The notes: generated from the sequence alone by a model not told the origin. A DNA stretch of 9,136 nucleotides from a bacterium (GCA_024710535.1 JANJUO010000068.1:1-9136); one strand, 5' to 3'. Shown: positions 1-6,427, counted from the first letter of the stretch. Made by a program: numbers and translations.

Positions 1-2
1 AA

Positions 3-245
3 TTATTTATTATCAATTTTTGAACCTAAATATACTGTATCAGGAGCAATATCCAAAACATTAAACCAAGTAATTACCCCATCATCAAGTTGGAATCTTT
101 TATAGTTATTGTCAACTTTTAATTCAATAAACTTTCCCAAATTCAAATATGGCTTTAAATCAAATGTGCCTTTTTCACCATTTTCAAAAATCACTGAAAA
201 TATAAAATCTTCATTAGCTGTAGCATTATTTATTCTAGGCAACAT
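3..245 (-). CDS. DUF2442 domain protein
   Basis: Small soluble protein of 80 residues with the DUF2442 pattern: an acidic F.NGE.G.FDL.PYL stretch in the first half (about residues 20-34), then a W followed by V.DIAPD.VYL near the C-terminus. It has no signal peptide or membrane segment. The function of the family is not established, but it is repeatedly found next to DUF4160, as here. The ATG lies 9 nt after the stop of the DUF4160 gene. A weak ribosome binding site (TAGGAA) overlaps that TAG stop codon, so the two are probably co-transcribed and translationally coupled. The stop codon lies within 3 nt of the window edge, so anything downstream is out of view. A toxin-antitoxin-like or DNA-binding role is speculation from the gene pairing, not visible in the sequence. 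Confidence 0.85.
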   Translation of the reverse strand: MLPRINNATANEDFIFSVIFENGEKGTFDLKPYLNLGKFIELKVDNNYKRFQLDDGVITWFNVLDIAPDTVYLGSKIDNK

Positions 246-254
246 AAATTATTC

Positions 255-524
255 CTATTTTAATGGTTCAATTTTATAAGGAGTTTCGCCATTTACAGCC
301 AAATCCCAATTAGCCATTAATTCCTCTTCGTGAATAGAAATCCAAGCTTTAATTAAATTTAATTTTTTTGAATCAAGTTTTCCAGCTAACAATTCACCTT
401 CAGGAATACTTACAACACAATATTCCCCTTGATACTTTATATGAATATGAGGTTGTTTATGTTGTTTGTTATCTAAATTGTAAAGGTAAACAACCAATCC
501 ATAAAACATTGAAATACTTGGCAT
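255..524 (-). CDS. DUF4160 domain protein
   Basis: Protein of 89 residues that fits DUF4160 over its whole length. It opens with MPSIS.FYG, followed by a hydrophobic strand, the conserved PHIH (residues about 25-28) before a tyrosine-rich strand, I.EGELL.G.L, and a closing helix with W...H.EEL.ANW. The start is well supported: a strong AAGGAG ribosome binding site (530-535 on the plus strand) sits 5 nt before the ATG. It is first in a two-gene unit with DUF2442. The family has no settled biochemical role. The histidine-containing PHIH motif is the most conserved feature and could be functional. No promoter was recognised in the 169 bp upstream. Confidence 0.88.
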   Translation of the reverse strand: MPSISMFYGLVVYLYNLDNKQHKQPHIHIKYQGEYCVVSIPEGELLAGKLDSKKLNLIKAWISIHEEELMANWDLAVNGETPYKIEPLK

Positions 525-693
525 AAATTCTCCTTACATTCAAAATTCTATTGACAATTATTATTGAAAAATATTTTTACTTCTATCGCATAGCATCCGG
601 ACAGAGAAATCTATCTAAGCCTAAATCATATTACTGACCAATTGATTGCTTATGAAAAATATTGGAAAGTAAATTTATTTTTTTTAATTTATT
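525..693. other. intergenic, no feature recognised
   Basis: The 169 bp lie between the end of the DUF5777 barrel gene and the start of the DUF4160 gene, both on the minus strand. Only the AAGGAG ribosome binding site of DUF4160 at its left end is clear. I looked for a GC-rich hairpin with a T-run to end the upstream operon and for a TAnnTTTG element on the minus strand, and found neither. Confidence 0.6.
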
Positions 694-1524
694 TTACAAA
701 ACTCTCGAAATTACAAATCCAAGATGCAGGTCGCCACTATCGAATGAATCACCGGCGCCTGAATGAATATGAACAGAATTCAAACCTGTATTATTGCTCA
801 AAATTATTTTGAAAAAATGTCCTCCAATTTCATATTCAGTACCTATTGTGTATGTGTCGAATTTGTATCTCCATCCACTAATTGTTGGATTTGCTTCCAC
901 AAAGGCGCTCCAATGTTCATTGAAATAATATTGTAAATAAGCACCGATTGTGAAGGAATTTTGCACTTCAGCACAATTGCAATTACTGTTTATTAAGTAT
1001 GTGGGAACTATTCCAACGCCAATTTTCTTATCAATCATAGCATTTCCGATGAAAGAGAAGAAGTATTGAAACAATCGAGATTTGTCAATAGGTTCTGGAT
1101 TCAATTTGGTGTTGTATGCAATGCCGGCATTAACTGCAAAATTCATTGGGGCAATGCTATTATCGACATCAAGCAACTTGTACTTAGCCTGCAAATCATA
1201 GTTTCCATCGCGGTTGCTCCTACCAAAATTCAAAAAAAGATTTTCAATTGGAGTATATCCCAAAGCAATTCGCATAACAACGCTTCCATCAATTCCAAAC
1301 AAATCATCAACTCCATTCGAAACGGGAAGAACAAATTTATGATAGATTCCAAAGTAAATATCGCCCTTACTTTGGGTTTCGGTAGTCGGCAAACTGAAAA
1401 CAGAAGTAGAATTAAACAAATTTAAACTCTGTTTTGTGTGACTTTCGTCAGCTTTCCAGCTCGGTTGTGCTTTAGCAATTGTAGAAAAAGTTATTACAAT
1501 TAAAATCAAACTGATAATCTTCAT
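694..1524 (-). CDS. DUF5777 family outer-membrane beta-barrel protein
   Basis: Predicted exported protein of 276 residues. The signal peptide is residues 1-19, with hydrophobic core and AKA-Q cleavage. The mature part alternates polar and hydrophobic residues as in transmembrane beta-strands. DUF5777 hallmarks are T.ETQSKGD..F.I.HKF (about 47-64), LFGIDGS (75-81), repeated aromatic/glycine strand ends, and a C-terminal HLGF.ISRV, here ending in Leu where I recall Phe in relatives. The length is normal for the family. Its ATG overlaps the YceI stop codon by one base (TAATG). An AGAAGGT ribosome binding site lies inside the YceI gene 6 nt upstream, so it is the last gene of a cytochrome c-YceI-barrel operon. 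The substrate or partner is unknown. The context suggests an outer-membrane partner for a periplasmic redox or lipid-handling step, which is inference. Confidence 0.88.
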   Translation of the reverse strand: MKIISLILIVITFSTIAKAQPSWKADESHTKQSLNLFNSTSVFSLPTTETQSKGDIYFGIYHKFVLPVSNGVDDLFGIDGSVVMRIALGYTPIENLFLNFGRSNRDGNYDLQAKYKLLDVDNSIAPMNFAVNAGIAYNTKLNPEPIDKSRLFQYFFSFIGNAMIDKKIGVGIVPTYLINSNCNCAEVQNSFTIGAYLQYYFNEHWSAFVEANPTISGWRYKFDTYTIGTEYEIGGHFFKIILSNNTGLNSVHIHSGAGDSFDSGDLHLGFVISRVL

Positions 1525-2084
1525 TATTTTACCTTCTTTGCAATAAAATCAACATATACTTTTATATTTTCAGAAATTTTGAGAAACATAAATTTTGGAA
1601 CTTCAATATTATGGTCAGTTAATTTCACAATGAATTCGGATTTCAACTTCAAACCATTATCTAAAATGTAGATTTTGCCGTTAATTTGTCTGCTTTGATT
1701 AATTCCATGCAAAAAATACGAGCCGCTTACTTTAACATCAAATTCTGTATCGCTAATCTTATTCATTTCTGTGATTTTGCCTTTGAAAGTTGTTTTGGGA
1801 AATTTATCAGTATGCAAGTAATCTTCTCTCATGTGGCGATTTCTTAAGCCAATTCCTGTATCGAGTAAATTAAGATCAACTTCGAAATAAACATCAGCAT
1901 TTTGCAATTCATTTTTATCTGAATATACATAGCCATCAATTTTTGAACTAACACCTTCGAACTCTTCAACTGAAGCTTTTGAATAGAATTTCACAACATT
2001 TTTGCTTTTGGAATCAACAACATATTCAAGAGAAAAGATGTTGATCGCAGTAAAAGCCATTAATAAAATTAAGTATTTTTTCAT
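1524..2084 (-). CDS. yceI: YceI family periplasmic lipocalin-like protein
   Basis: Protein of 186 residues with a signal peptide (about 1-18, MKK start and hydrophobic core). The rest is a single YceI domain: Y.VD..S.NVVKF at the N-terminus, EFEGVSSKIDG, then the family signature D.NLLDTGIGLRN.HMRED.LHTDKFP.TTFKGKI around 70-105. YceI proteins are periplasmic beta-barrels known to bind long isoprenoid lipids such as polyisoprenoids or quinone-like molecules. The length is typical. The ATG follows the cytochrome gene stop by 9 nt, with the ribosome binding site AAGGTGG overlapping that TAA stop. The stop in turn overlaps the barrel gene's ATG. A cytochrome c next to YceI suggests redox handling of a bound isoprenoid or quinone, but this is inferred from the neighbours only. 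Confidence 0.93.
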   Translation of the reverse strand: MKKYLILLMAFTAINIFSLEYVVDSKSKNVVKFYSKASVEEFEGVSSKIDGYVYSDKNELQNADVYFEVDLNLLDTGIGLRNRHMREDYLHTDKFPKTTFKGKITEMNKISDTEFDVKVSGSYFLHGINQSRQINGKIYILDNGLKLKSEFIVKLTDHNIEVPKFMFLKISENIKVYVDFIAKKVK

Positions 2085-2093
2085 AGATCCACC

Positions 2094-2510
2094 TTAATTA
2101 TTTGGCGCCCCGTTATCAATCCATTTGATAACAGAGTCAATTATTGAATTAGATAATTTGCCGCTTGGAGGCATAATTGAATTATCGTTTGCAGTTAATT
2201 TCTTTATTAAATATGAATTTTGGGACTCATTAGGAGCAACAAGAAGCATATTTCTATCGGCATTATTTACATTAATCAAATTGGAATAAGATACACCAGC
2301 ACTCAAATCAAGCAGTCCAGCCGGTAAACTACCACTATGACAACTTATGCAATTTTTATTGAATAATTCCTTTTGAATAGATGAATATGTGGAATTGATT
2401 TTGATGCTGTTGCTATCAATTTCGCATTCGGAAACAATCGAATCGCTACATGAATTCAAAAAAACAATCATCCCAAGAAATATTAATGTATTCATTATTT
2501 TATATTTCAC
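2094..2510 (-). CDS. c-type cytochrome lipoprotein
   Basis: Protein of 138 residues. A short hydrophobic signal ends in a lipobox (LNSC, Cys21), so it is predicted to be lipid-anchored. A single c-type heme attachment motif, CISCH, lies at 54-58. The probable axial methionine is Met113 in the IMPP motif near the end, followed by a closing amphipathic helix containing W130. This is the layout of small one-heme electron-carrier domains of the kind often found in Bacteroidota exported proteins. The called start is GTG at 2510. An alternative ATG five codons later (2495) has no ribosome binding site, and the GTG gives a basic n-region (KYK), so GTG is preferred though the upstream AGG is weak. 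It is first in the operon with YceI and the DUF5777 barrel and would pass electrons to or from a partner not identifiable here. Confidence 0.88.
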   Translation of the reverse strand: MKYKIMNTLIFLGMIVFLNSCSDSIVSECEIDSNSIKINSTYSSIQKELFNKNCISCHSGSLPAGLLDLSAGVSYSNLINVNNADRNMLLVAPNESQNSYLIKKLTANDNSIMPPSGKLSNSIIDSVIKWIDNGAPNN

Positions 2511-2793
2511 AATTATGCCTAATATATTATTTTAACATTACCTAAAAATTATATGTATTAACACCTAATATGCAAGAAAGTTACAAATATGAAAAAATAT
2601 TTCTAACAATTATCTTATTATTGATTAATAATTTCATAAAAAAATTATGAATTTATGAATCCAATCATTGAGTTTCTTGGAATATTTATCTTGATTTTAT
2701 GCAATTTAGCATAAATTCAATATTTATAACAATTCAAATTAGCATTTTTATTATATTTGTACTTTATTTTAATACAATAATTGGAAAAATTAA
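2511..2793. promoter_or_regulatory. A/T-rich divergent intergenic region
   Basis: The 283 bp separate the leftward cytochrome operon from the rightward epimerase-glycosyltransferase pair, so promoters for both should lie here. On the minus strand CATATTTG (2584-2591, read in reverse) is one base from a TAnnTTTG element, about 75 nt before the cytochrome start. This is weak. A short A/T inverted repeat (TTCATAA, A5, TTATGAA at 2633-2651) is also present but could be chance in such A/T-rich DNA. No coding potential was recognised. Confidence 0.5.
2752..2759 (+). promoter_or_regulatory. Bacteroidota-type -7 element candidate
   Basis: TATATTTG matches the TAnnTTTG -7 consensus of Bacteroidota sigma factor promoters. 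It lies 34 nt before the epimerase ATG, which would give a 5' leader of roughly 25 nt. No convincing TTTG -33 partner was found at the usual distance, so confidence is moderate at best. Confidence 0.4.
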
Positions 2794-3765
2794 ATGCGTA
2801 AAGCGTTAGTTTTGGGTGCCGGTGGTTTTATTGGCAGTCACCTTGTTAAAAGATTAAAAAGCGAAGGTTTTTGGGTTCGTGGAGTAGATTTAAAATATCC
2901 TGAATTTTCCGAAACTCATGCAGACGACTTTGTTATTGGTGATTTAAGAGATCAATATCTTACAAAAAGTGTTATAGATACTAAATTTGATGAAATTTAT
3001 CAACTTGCGGCTGATATGGGCGGCGCCGGTTACGTTTTTACTGGTCAATTCGATGCAGATATAATGCATAATTCCGCTCAAATAAATCTAAATGTTCTTG
3101 ATTATGCCTATAAAAGAAACAACAAAAGAATATTCTATTCTTCAAGTGCTTGCATTTATCCTGCTTATAATCAAACTGATCCAAACAATCCAAAATGCTC
3201 AGAAGACAGTGCCTATCCTGCTGAGCCAGACAGTGAATACGGCTGGGAAAAATTATTCAGTGAACGTCTTTACTTATCTTATATGAGAAATTATGGTATG
3301 GAAGTAAGAATTGCTCGATTCCATAATATATTTGGTCCTGAAGGCACTTGGTTTGGTGGCAAAGAAAAAGCTCCTGCTGCACTTTGCAGAAAGGTTGCAA
3401 CTACTGAAAATGGGGGAGAGATTGAAATTTGGGGAGATGGCATGCAAACACGTTCATTCCTTTATATTGATGAATGTTTGGAAGGTTCAACAAGATTGAT
3501 GCGCTCAAATAATTTTGGACCGGTGAATATTGGTTCGGAAGAAATGGTAACAATCAATCAACTTGCCGAAATGATAATGAAAATTGCTGATAAAAATGTT
3601 AGTTTGAAACATATTCCGGGTCCTCTTGGAGTTCGTGGAAGAAATTCTGATAATCATTTGATTGAGAAAATGCTAAATTGGAAACCATCTCAGCCATTGG
3701 AAGATGGCTTGAAAGTAACTTACAATTGGATTTTGGACGAAGTTAAGAGAATCAATTTCAAATAA
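2794..3765 (+). CDS. gme: GDP-mannose 3,5-epimerase-like SDR enzyme
   Basis: Extended short-chain dehydrogenase/reductase of 323 residues. It has a Rossmann GAGGFIG at 8-14 for NAD binding, AADMGG (72-77), SSACIYP (116-123), the catalytic pair Tyr149/Lys153 (YGWEK), RFHNIFGP (175-182), GGKEKAPAA (188-196), WGDG.QTRSF..IDE, and IPGP.GVRGRNSDN. These are the diagnostic motifs of GDP-mannose 3,5-epimerase, which converts GDP-D-mannose to GDP-L-galactose (and GDP-L-gulose). The acid/base residues of the Arabidopsis enzyme as I recall them (Cys145, Tyr174, Lys178, Lys217) fall here at Cys120, Tyr149, Lys153 and Lys192, a constant offset of 25. The N-terminal extension of the plant enzyme is absent. 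The ribosome binding site is weak (GGA 8 nt before the ATG). The TAA stop overlaps the next gene's ATG. A related NDP-sugar epimerase is the alternative but less likely. Confidence 0.9.
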   Translation: MRKALVLGAGGFIGSHLVKRLKSEGFWVRGVDLKYPEFSETHADDFVIGDLRDQYLTKSVIDTKFDEIYQLAADMGGAGYVFTGQFDADIMHNSAQINLNVLDYAYKRNNKRIFYSSSACIYPAYNQTDPNNPKCSEDSAYPAEPDSEYGWEKLFSERLYLSYMRNYGMEVRIARFHNIFGPEGTWFGGKEKAPAALCRKVATTENGGEIEIWGDGMQTRSFLYIDECLEGSTRLMRSNNFGPVNIGSEEMVTINQLAEMIMKIADKNVSLKHIPGPLGVRGRNSDNHLIEKMLNWKPSQPLEDGLKVTYNWILDEVKRINFK

Positions 3766-4763
3766 TGAAGCAAAAAATCAAAATATATTTTACAGATTTC
3801 TGGCCCCTTTTCAAAATTGATAATAATTATTTTCTCGATTTGTTAAGTCAGGATTTTGATGTGGAAATCACAGAAAATAATCCTGATTTTCTTTTTTACT
3901 CTGTTTTTGGGGTGAATCATCTTAAATACAGATGCACGAAAATTTTCTTCACTGGAGAAAATCGCAGACCTGATTTTGATGAATGTGATTGGGCATTTAG
4001 TTTCGATTTCAATAATCATGATCGCCATTTCAGACTTCCACTTTATGCTTTGTTTGCTGATGTTGAGCAATTAATTTTGCCGAAACCACCTATTGAACAA
4101 TTACTTGCAGAAAAAACTCGCTTTTGTAATTTTATTTATTCAAATCCTGGTTGCAAGAAGCGAAACGAATTTTTCATGAAGCTTTCGAAGTATAAAAAAG
4201 TTGATTCAGCTGGCAGACTCTATCGAAATATGTCCGAAAGAGTTATTGATAAAGTTGCTTTTGTAAGAATGTATAAATTCACAATTGCATTCGAAAATGA
4301 ATCCTTCCCCGGCTATACAACTGAGAAAATTATGGAGCCGATGCTCGTTAACAGCGTACCAATTTATTGGGGCAATCCGCTTGTTGATAGAGATTTCAAT
4401 CCCAAAAGTTTTTTGAATTATCACGAATTCAATAACGATGAAGCATTGATTGATAAGATTATTGAATTAGATAACAATGATGATTTGTTTTCCCAAATGT
4501 TGCTGGAGCCATATTTTCATAATAATGAAATTAATGAATTTGTTGATAAGAATAGCGTTAGAAAGCAATTGTATAAAATTATAAACACACAAATTACTTC
4601 AATTGCCTCTACAAAACCGGATTATTACTTTGAAGAGCCATTTCTAAATGTAAGAATTAATTCTGCCTCTGCAAAATTTCGAATTAATCATAATTTCCGC
4701 AAACTCAAAGGTCTGTCCGTGCAGAAAGTTAAGATTAAATTAGATAAAATGCGAGGAAAATAA
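3765..4763 (+). CDS. GT10 family (fucosyltransferase-like) glycosyltransferase
   Basis: Protein of 332 residues with family GT10 signatures: FFTGEN (61-66), the RMYKFTIAFENE.FPGYTTEKI block (168-189) that in GT10 enzymes lies in the GDP-sugar site and includes the conserved Glu/Lys pair (E187, K188), and PIYWGNP (199-205). Characterised members are alpha-1,3/1,4-fucosyltransferases using GDP-L-fucose. There is no signal peptide. The C-terminal 35 residues are basic (many K/R), as in bacterial members that bind the membrane surface through a basic tail. The ATG overlaps the epimerase stop (TAATG), so the two are translationally coupled. Since the epimerase supplies GDP-L-galactose, the 6-hydroxy analogue of GDP-L-fucose, the donor may be L-galactose rather than L-fucose. 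The family call is firm. Donor and acceptor are inference. Confidence 0.93.
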   Translation: MKQKIKIYFTDFWPLFKIDNNYFLDLLSQDFDVEITENNPDFLFYSVFGVNHLKYRCTKIFFTGENRRPDFDECDWAFSFDFNNHDRHFRLPLYALFADVEQLILPKPPIEQLLAEKTRFCNFIYSNPGCKKRNEFFMKLSKYKKVDSAGRLYRNMSERVIDKVAFVRMYKFTIAFENESFPGYTTEKIMEPMLVNSVPIYWGNPLVDRDFNPKSFLNYHEFNNDEALIDKIIELDNNDDLFSQMLLEPYFHNNEINEFVDKNSVRKQLYKIINTQITSIASTKPDYYFEEPFLNVRINSASAKFRINHNFRKLKGLSVQKVKIKLDKMRGK

Positions 4764-4769
4764 TCATTT

Positions 4770-5060
4770 TTCACATTATTATAATCGTATTTATAATAAG
4801 ATTCATAGAATTGCTTCATCCAATAAAGATTTCTCTTTGTAAATCCTTTTATTTCCGGATAATTAGATGAAATATAAACGGAAAGCTCATTGACAGTATT
4901 AACCCCCCATTCAGAATTAATTAACTTATTATGAATATATTCACCGACATTCTAATAAAGGTTGATAAGCTCTATATTTATTGCCTTGAATGCATTTTAT
5001 TGTGCTTTTTGAATAAGTTGAATTACTTCAATAAATTTATTTTCAATTAATTTTTTCCAT
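4770..5060 (-). pseudogene. DUF1016/YhcG-type nuclease relic, N-terminal part
   Basis: Minus-strand conceptual translation gives about 95 codons of the DUF1016 N-terminal domain: IENKFIEVIQLIQKAQ, NAFKAINIELINLY, NVGEYIHNKL, WGVNTVNELS, then PEIKGFTKRNLYWMKQFYESY. This matches the YhcG pattern of ELI.LYW.IG, WG, LS, GF, RNL..M.QFY. YhcG proteins carry a C-terminal PD-(D/E)XK nuclease domain and are linked to restriction and other DNA-processing loci. The gene is dead. After an ATG at 5060 with a GGAG ribosome binding site (5070-5073), the A-run has six bases where five keep the frame. TAA replaces a likely CAA at 4997-4999, and TAG replaces a likely TGG at 4952-4954. The nuclease half is missing: similarity stops near 4775, against the end of the convergent GT10 gene. 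Confidence 0.82.
4776..4799. terminator. A/T hairpin after the glycosyltransferase gene
   Basis: A perfect 9-bp inverted repeat (TTATTATAA / TTATAATAA) with the 6-nt loop TCGTAT starts 13 nt after the GT10 stop. It could act as a weak end-of-transcript hairpin. It is all A/T, no T-run follows on the plus strand, and it overlaps the end of the YhcG relic, so it may be coincidence. Confidence 0.25.
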
Positions 5061-5076
5061 ATAAAATTTCTCCAAA

Positions 5077-5172
5077 TCATATTTCTTCATTTTCCGCTCT
5101 GCTCAATGCAAAGACCGGCTCCACCACCTTTTCTTCGTCGTCGGTCAATTCATACAATTTATAAAAGAGCAT
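5077..5172 (-). pseudogene. Relic A: C-terminal tail of a restriction-modification type protein
   Basis: A 31-codon open stretch reads MLFYKLYELTDDEEKVVE and ends at a TGA. The VYKLY.LT.EE...VE pattern resembles the last residues of class IIG/Eco57I-like adenine methyltransferase-endonucleases and related specificity domains, which I recall from those families. No body of such a protein is upstream: the next thing upstream is the repeat array. Its DNA, with 20-odd bases before the ATG, is about 85-90% identical by eye to relic B (6341-6450). In both copies the preceding EILI-coding bases are out of frame with this stretch. The TGA overlaps an ATG (5078-5080) that leads into the YhcG relic region. 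Translation is unlikely. Confidence 0.5.
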
Positions 5173-5198
5173 ATTAATAATTTATTAAAATTTCATCA

Positions 5199-5452
5199 AG
5201 TAGAACAGACATTCTTGTCTGTTTATTATTTATTTTATCAATCAAGAATGATTGACCTACTTTCGGTAGAACAAGCATTCCTGCTTGTTTATTTATTTTG
5301 TCAATCAAGGATGAATGACCTACCTTTGGTAGAACAGACATTCTTATCTGTTTATTATTTATTTTGTCAATCATGATGATTGACCTACTTTCGGTAGAAC
5401 AAGCATTCCTGCTTGTTTATTTATTTTGTCAATCAAGGATGATTTACCTACC
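5199..5452. repeat. Four-unit array of about 65-bp structured repeats
   Basis: Tandem units begin at 5200, 5266, 5329 and 5394 (lengths 66, 63, 65 and about 60). Each has the same plan: an outer arm (G/A)GTAG, a hairpin AACAGAC or AACAAGC with a 6-nt loop and its complement, an A/T linker containing TTTATTTT or a variant, a second hairpin (G)TCAATCA...TGATTGA(C), and the closing arm CTAC(C/T). Units 1 and 3 use CAGAC/GTCTG, units 2 and 4 use CAAGC/GCTTG, so both sides of the stem change together. The outer arm also co-varies: AGTAG/CTACT in unit 1, GGTAG/CTACC in units 2 and 4. The ABAB order implies duplication of a two-unit block of about 128 bp. The array starts 2 nt beyond the stop codon of the KilA-N gene. 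It could be an RNA structure, transcription end or mobile repeat. Confidence 0.9.
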
Positions 5453-5454
5453 TC

Positions 5455-6267
5455 TTATATTAGCAATTTTTTTGATAAATTGTTGCTAATCAATATTGTT
5501 ATTTGTTCGATTGCGGTTTTATTCAATAGTTTAAATCGTTCTTCAATATCAACTCCCTGATTTATCAATACAGAATTCAAACTTTCCAAATTCGACAAAA
5601 CCACCAATTGCTCAATACTTGCATAATCTCTAATATTACCATCCTTATCCAGATTCTGTTCACGCCAATCTTTTGCAGTTTTTCCAAATAAGGCAAGATT
5701 CAACAAATCGGCTTCACTTGCATATACAAATTTTTGTTTATCGAATGATAAATTTTTAGGAATCAGATTTTCTTTAATTGCATCAGTATGAATATGATAA
5801 TTCACCTTTGCCAAAGTTCTTGATAAATTCCAATTCAACTTTAATCGATTGTTTTCTTCTTCTTTAAGACGCTGAAATTCTTTAACTAAAAGTAGTTGAA
5901 ATTTTGGACTTATCCACATACCAAAATGGAAGGCGATATCTTTGTGAGCATAAGTACCGCCATATCTACCTGCTTTTGCTTGAAGACCAATTGCGTTTGT
6001 TGCATTTATCCAATTTTTTGCAGATAGTACAAAATTATTACTACCTGCCGCATTTTTAATTGTACCGAATTCGGTATAATTAAAATCTGGATTATACAGT
6101 TGCTCCCATTCGCCTATATATTCAATTGTATTTTTCAAACTAAGCCATTTAATGATTATTGCTTCTTGCATTTGGCTTTTTGCCATATCTGTAAGTGAAA
6201 TATAATCTTCATTATTTTGCTTAATTACGGAAATTTCCATTTCTTGAACTAAAATTTTTCTTTTCAT
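5455..6267 (-). CDS. KilA-N domain protein
   Basis: Protein of 270 residues, apparently intact. The N-terminal half is a KilA-N domain: YISLTDMAK (22-30), Y.EFGTI (64-70), LSAKNWI..TNAIGL (81-95), GRYGGTYAHKDIAFHFGMWISP (100-121), and a charged helix LLVKEFQRLKEEE (125-137). KilA-N is a DNA-binding domain found in phage and large-virus proteins and common in bacterial accessory regions. The C-terminal half (about 140-260) carries the companion segment seen in these proteins, with YASEADLLNLALFGKTAKDWRE at 182-203 and ASIEQL.VLSNLESLN. The start is the only good ATG, but the ribosome binding site is weak. It sits among broken restriction-related genes, with relic B upstream and the repeat array immediately after its stop. 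The intact frame in this setting suggests selection or recent arrival. Its target is unknown. Confidence 0.9.
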   Translation of the reverse strand: MKRKILVQEMEISVIKQNNEDYISLTDMAKSQMQEAIIIKWLSLKNTIEYIGEWEQLYNPDFNYTEFGTIKNAAGSNNFVLSAKNWINATNAIGLQAKAGRYGGTYAHKDIAFHFGMWISPKFQLLLVKEFQRLKEEENNRLKLNWNLSRTLAKVNYHIHTDAIKENLIPKNLSFDKQKFVYASEADLLNLALFGKTAKDWREQNLDKDGNIRDYASIEQLVVLSNLESLNSVLINQGVDIEERFKLLNKTAIEQITILISNNLSKKLLI

Positions 6268-6340
6268 ATTCTATTTACCAATTATCAAATATTACAAACT
6301 TAAGAAATTTCTTTAAATTTCTCAATTTCCACAATCAAAT

Positions 6341-6427
6341 TTAATTTAAATTCCAACTCTCTTTCCAATAGATATCCACCACCTTCACTTCCTCTTCAGT
6401 CAATTCATACAATTTATAAACGAGCAT
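6341..6427 (-). pseudogene. Relic B: C-terminal tail of a restriction-modification type protein
   Basis: A 28-codon stretch reads MLVYKLYELTEEEVKVVD followed by a short unrelated tail and TAA. It has the same pattern as relic A and the same resemblance to the C-terminal ends of Eco57I/class IIG-like DNA methyltransferase-endonucleases (from memory of the family). DNA similarity to relic A begins upstream of the ATG (GAAATTTTAATAAA at 6438-6451) and stops soon after GGTGGTGGA, so this is a duplicated fragment of about 77 bp rather than two independent tails. An in-frame TAA lies four codons before the ATG. It lies about 70 bp upstream of the KilA-N start. Nothing suggests it is expressed. Confidence 0.5.

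Noticed and set aside
1066..1425. A 119-codon plus-strand open frame
   Set aside because: It lies wholly antisense to the DUF5777 barrel gene, which has a signal peptide, family motifs and operon context. The antisense product has no recognisable domain.
2493..2495. ATG as the start of the cytochrome gene
   Set aside because: It has no ribosome binding site and would remove the basic n-region of the lipoprotein signal. The GTG at 2510 is preferred, though not certain.
3092..3499. Plus-strand open frames at 3092-3286 and 3311-3499
   Set aside because: They overlap the epimerase in another frame, where the epimerase motifs are unambiguous.
3843..4424. Minus-strand open frames at 3843-4070 and 4206-4424
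   Set aside because: Antisense to the GT10 gene, including its conserved motifs, with no supporting ribosome binding site or domain.
5174..5374. A 66-codon minus-strand reading frame rich in NKQ and VLPKVG repeats
   Set aside because: It is the tandem structured repeat array read as protein. The unit length is not a constant multiple of three, there is no ribosome binding site, and the conservation follows the stems rather than codons.
5199..5452. CRISPR array
   Set aside because: Units are contiguous with no unique spacers of constant length, and each unit carries two different hairpins. No cas genes are present.
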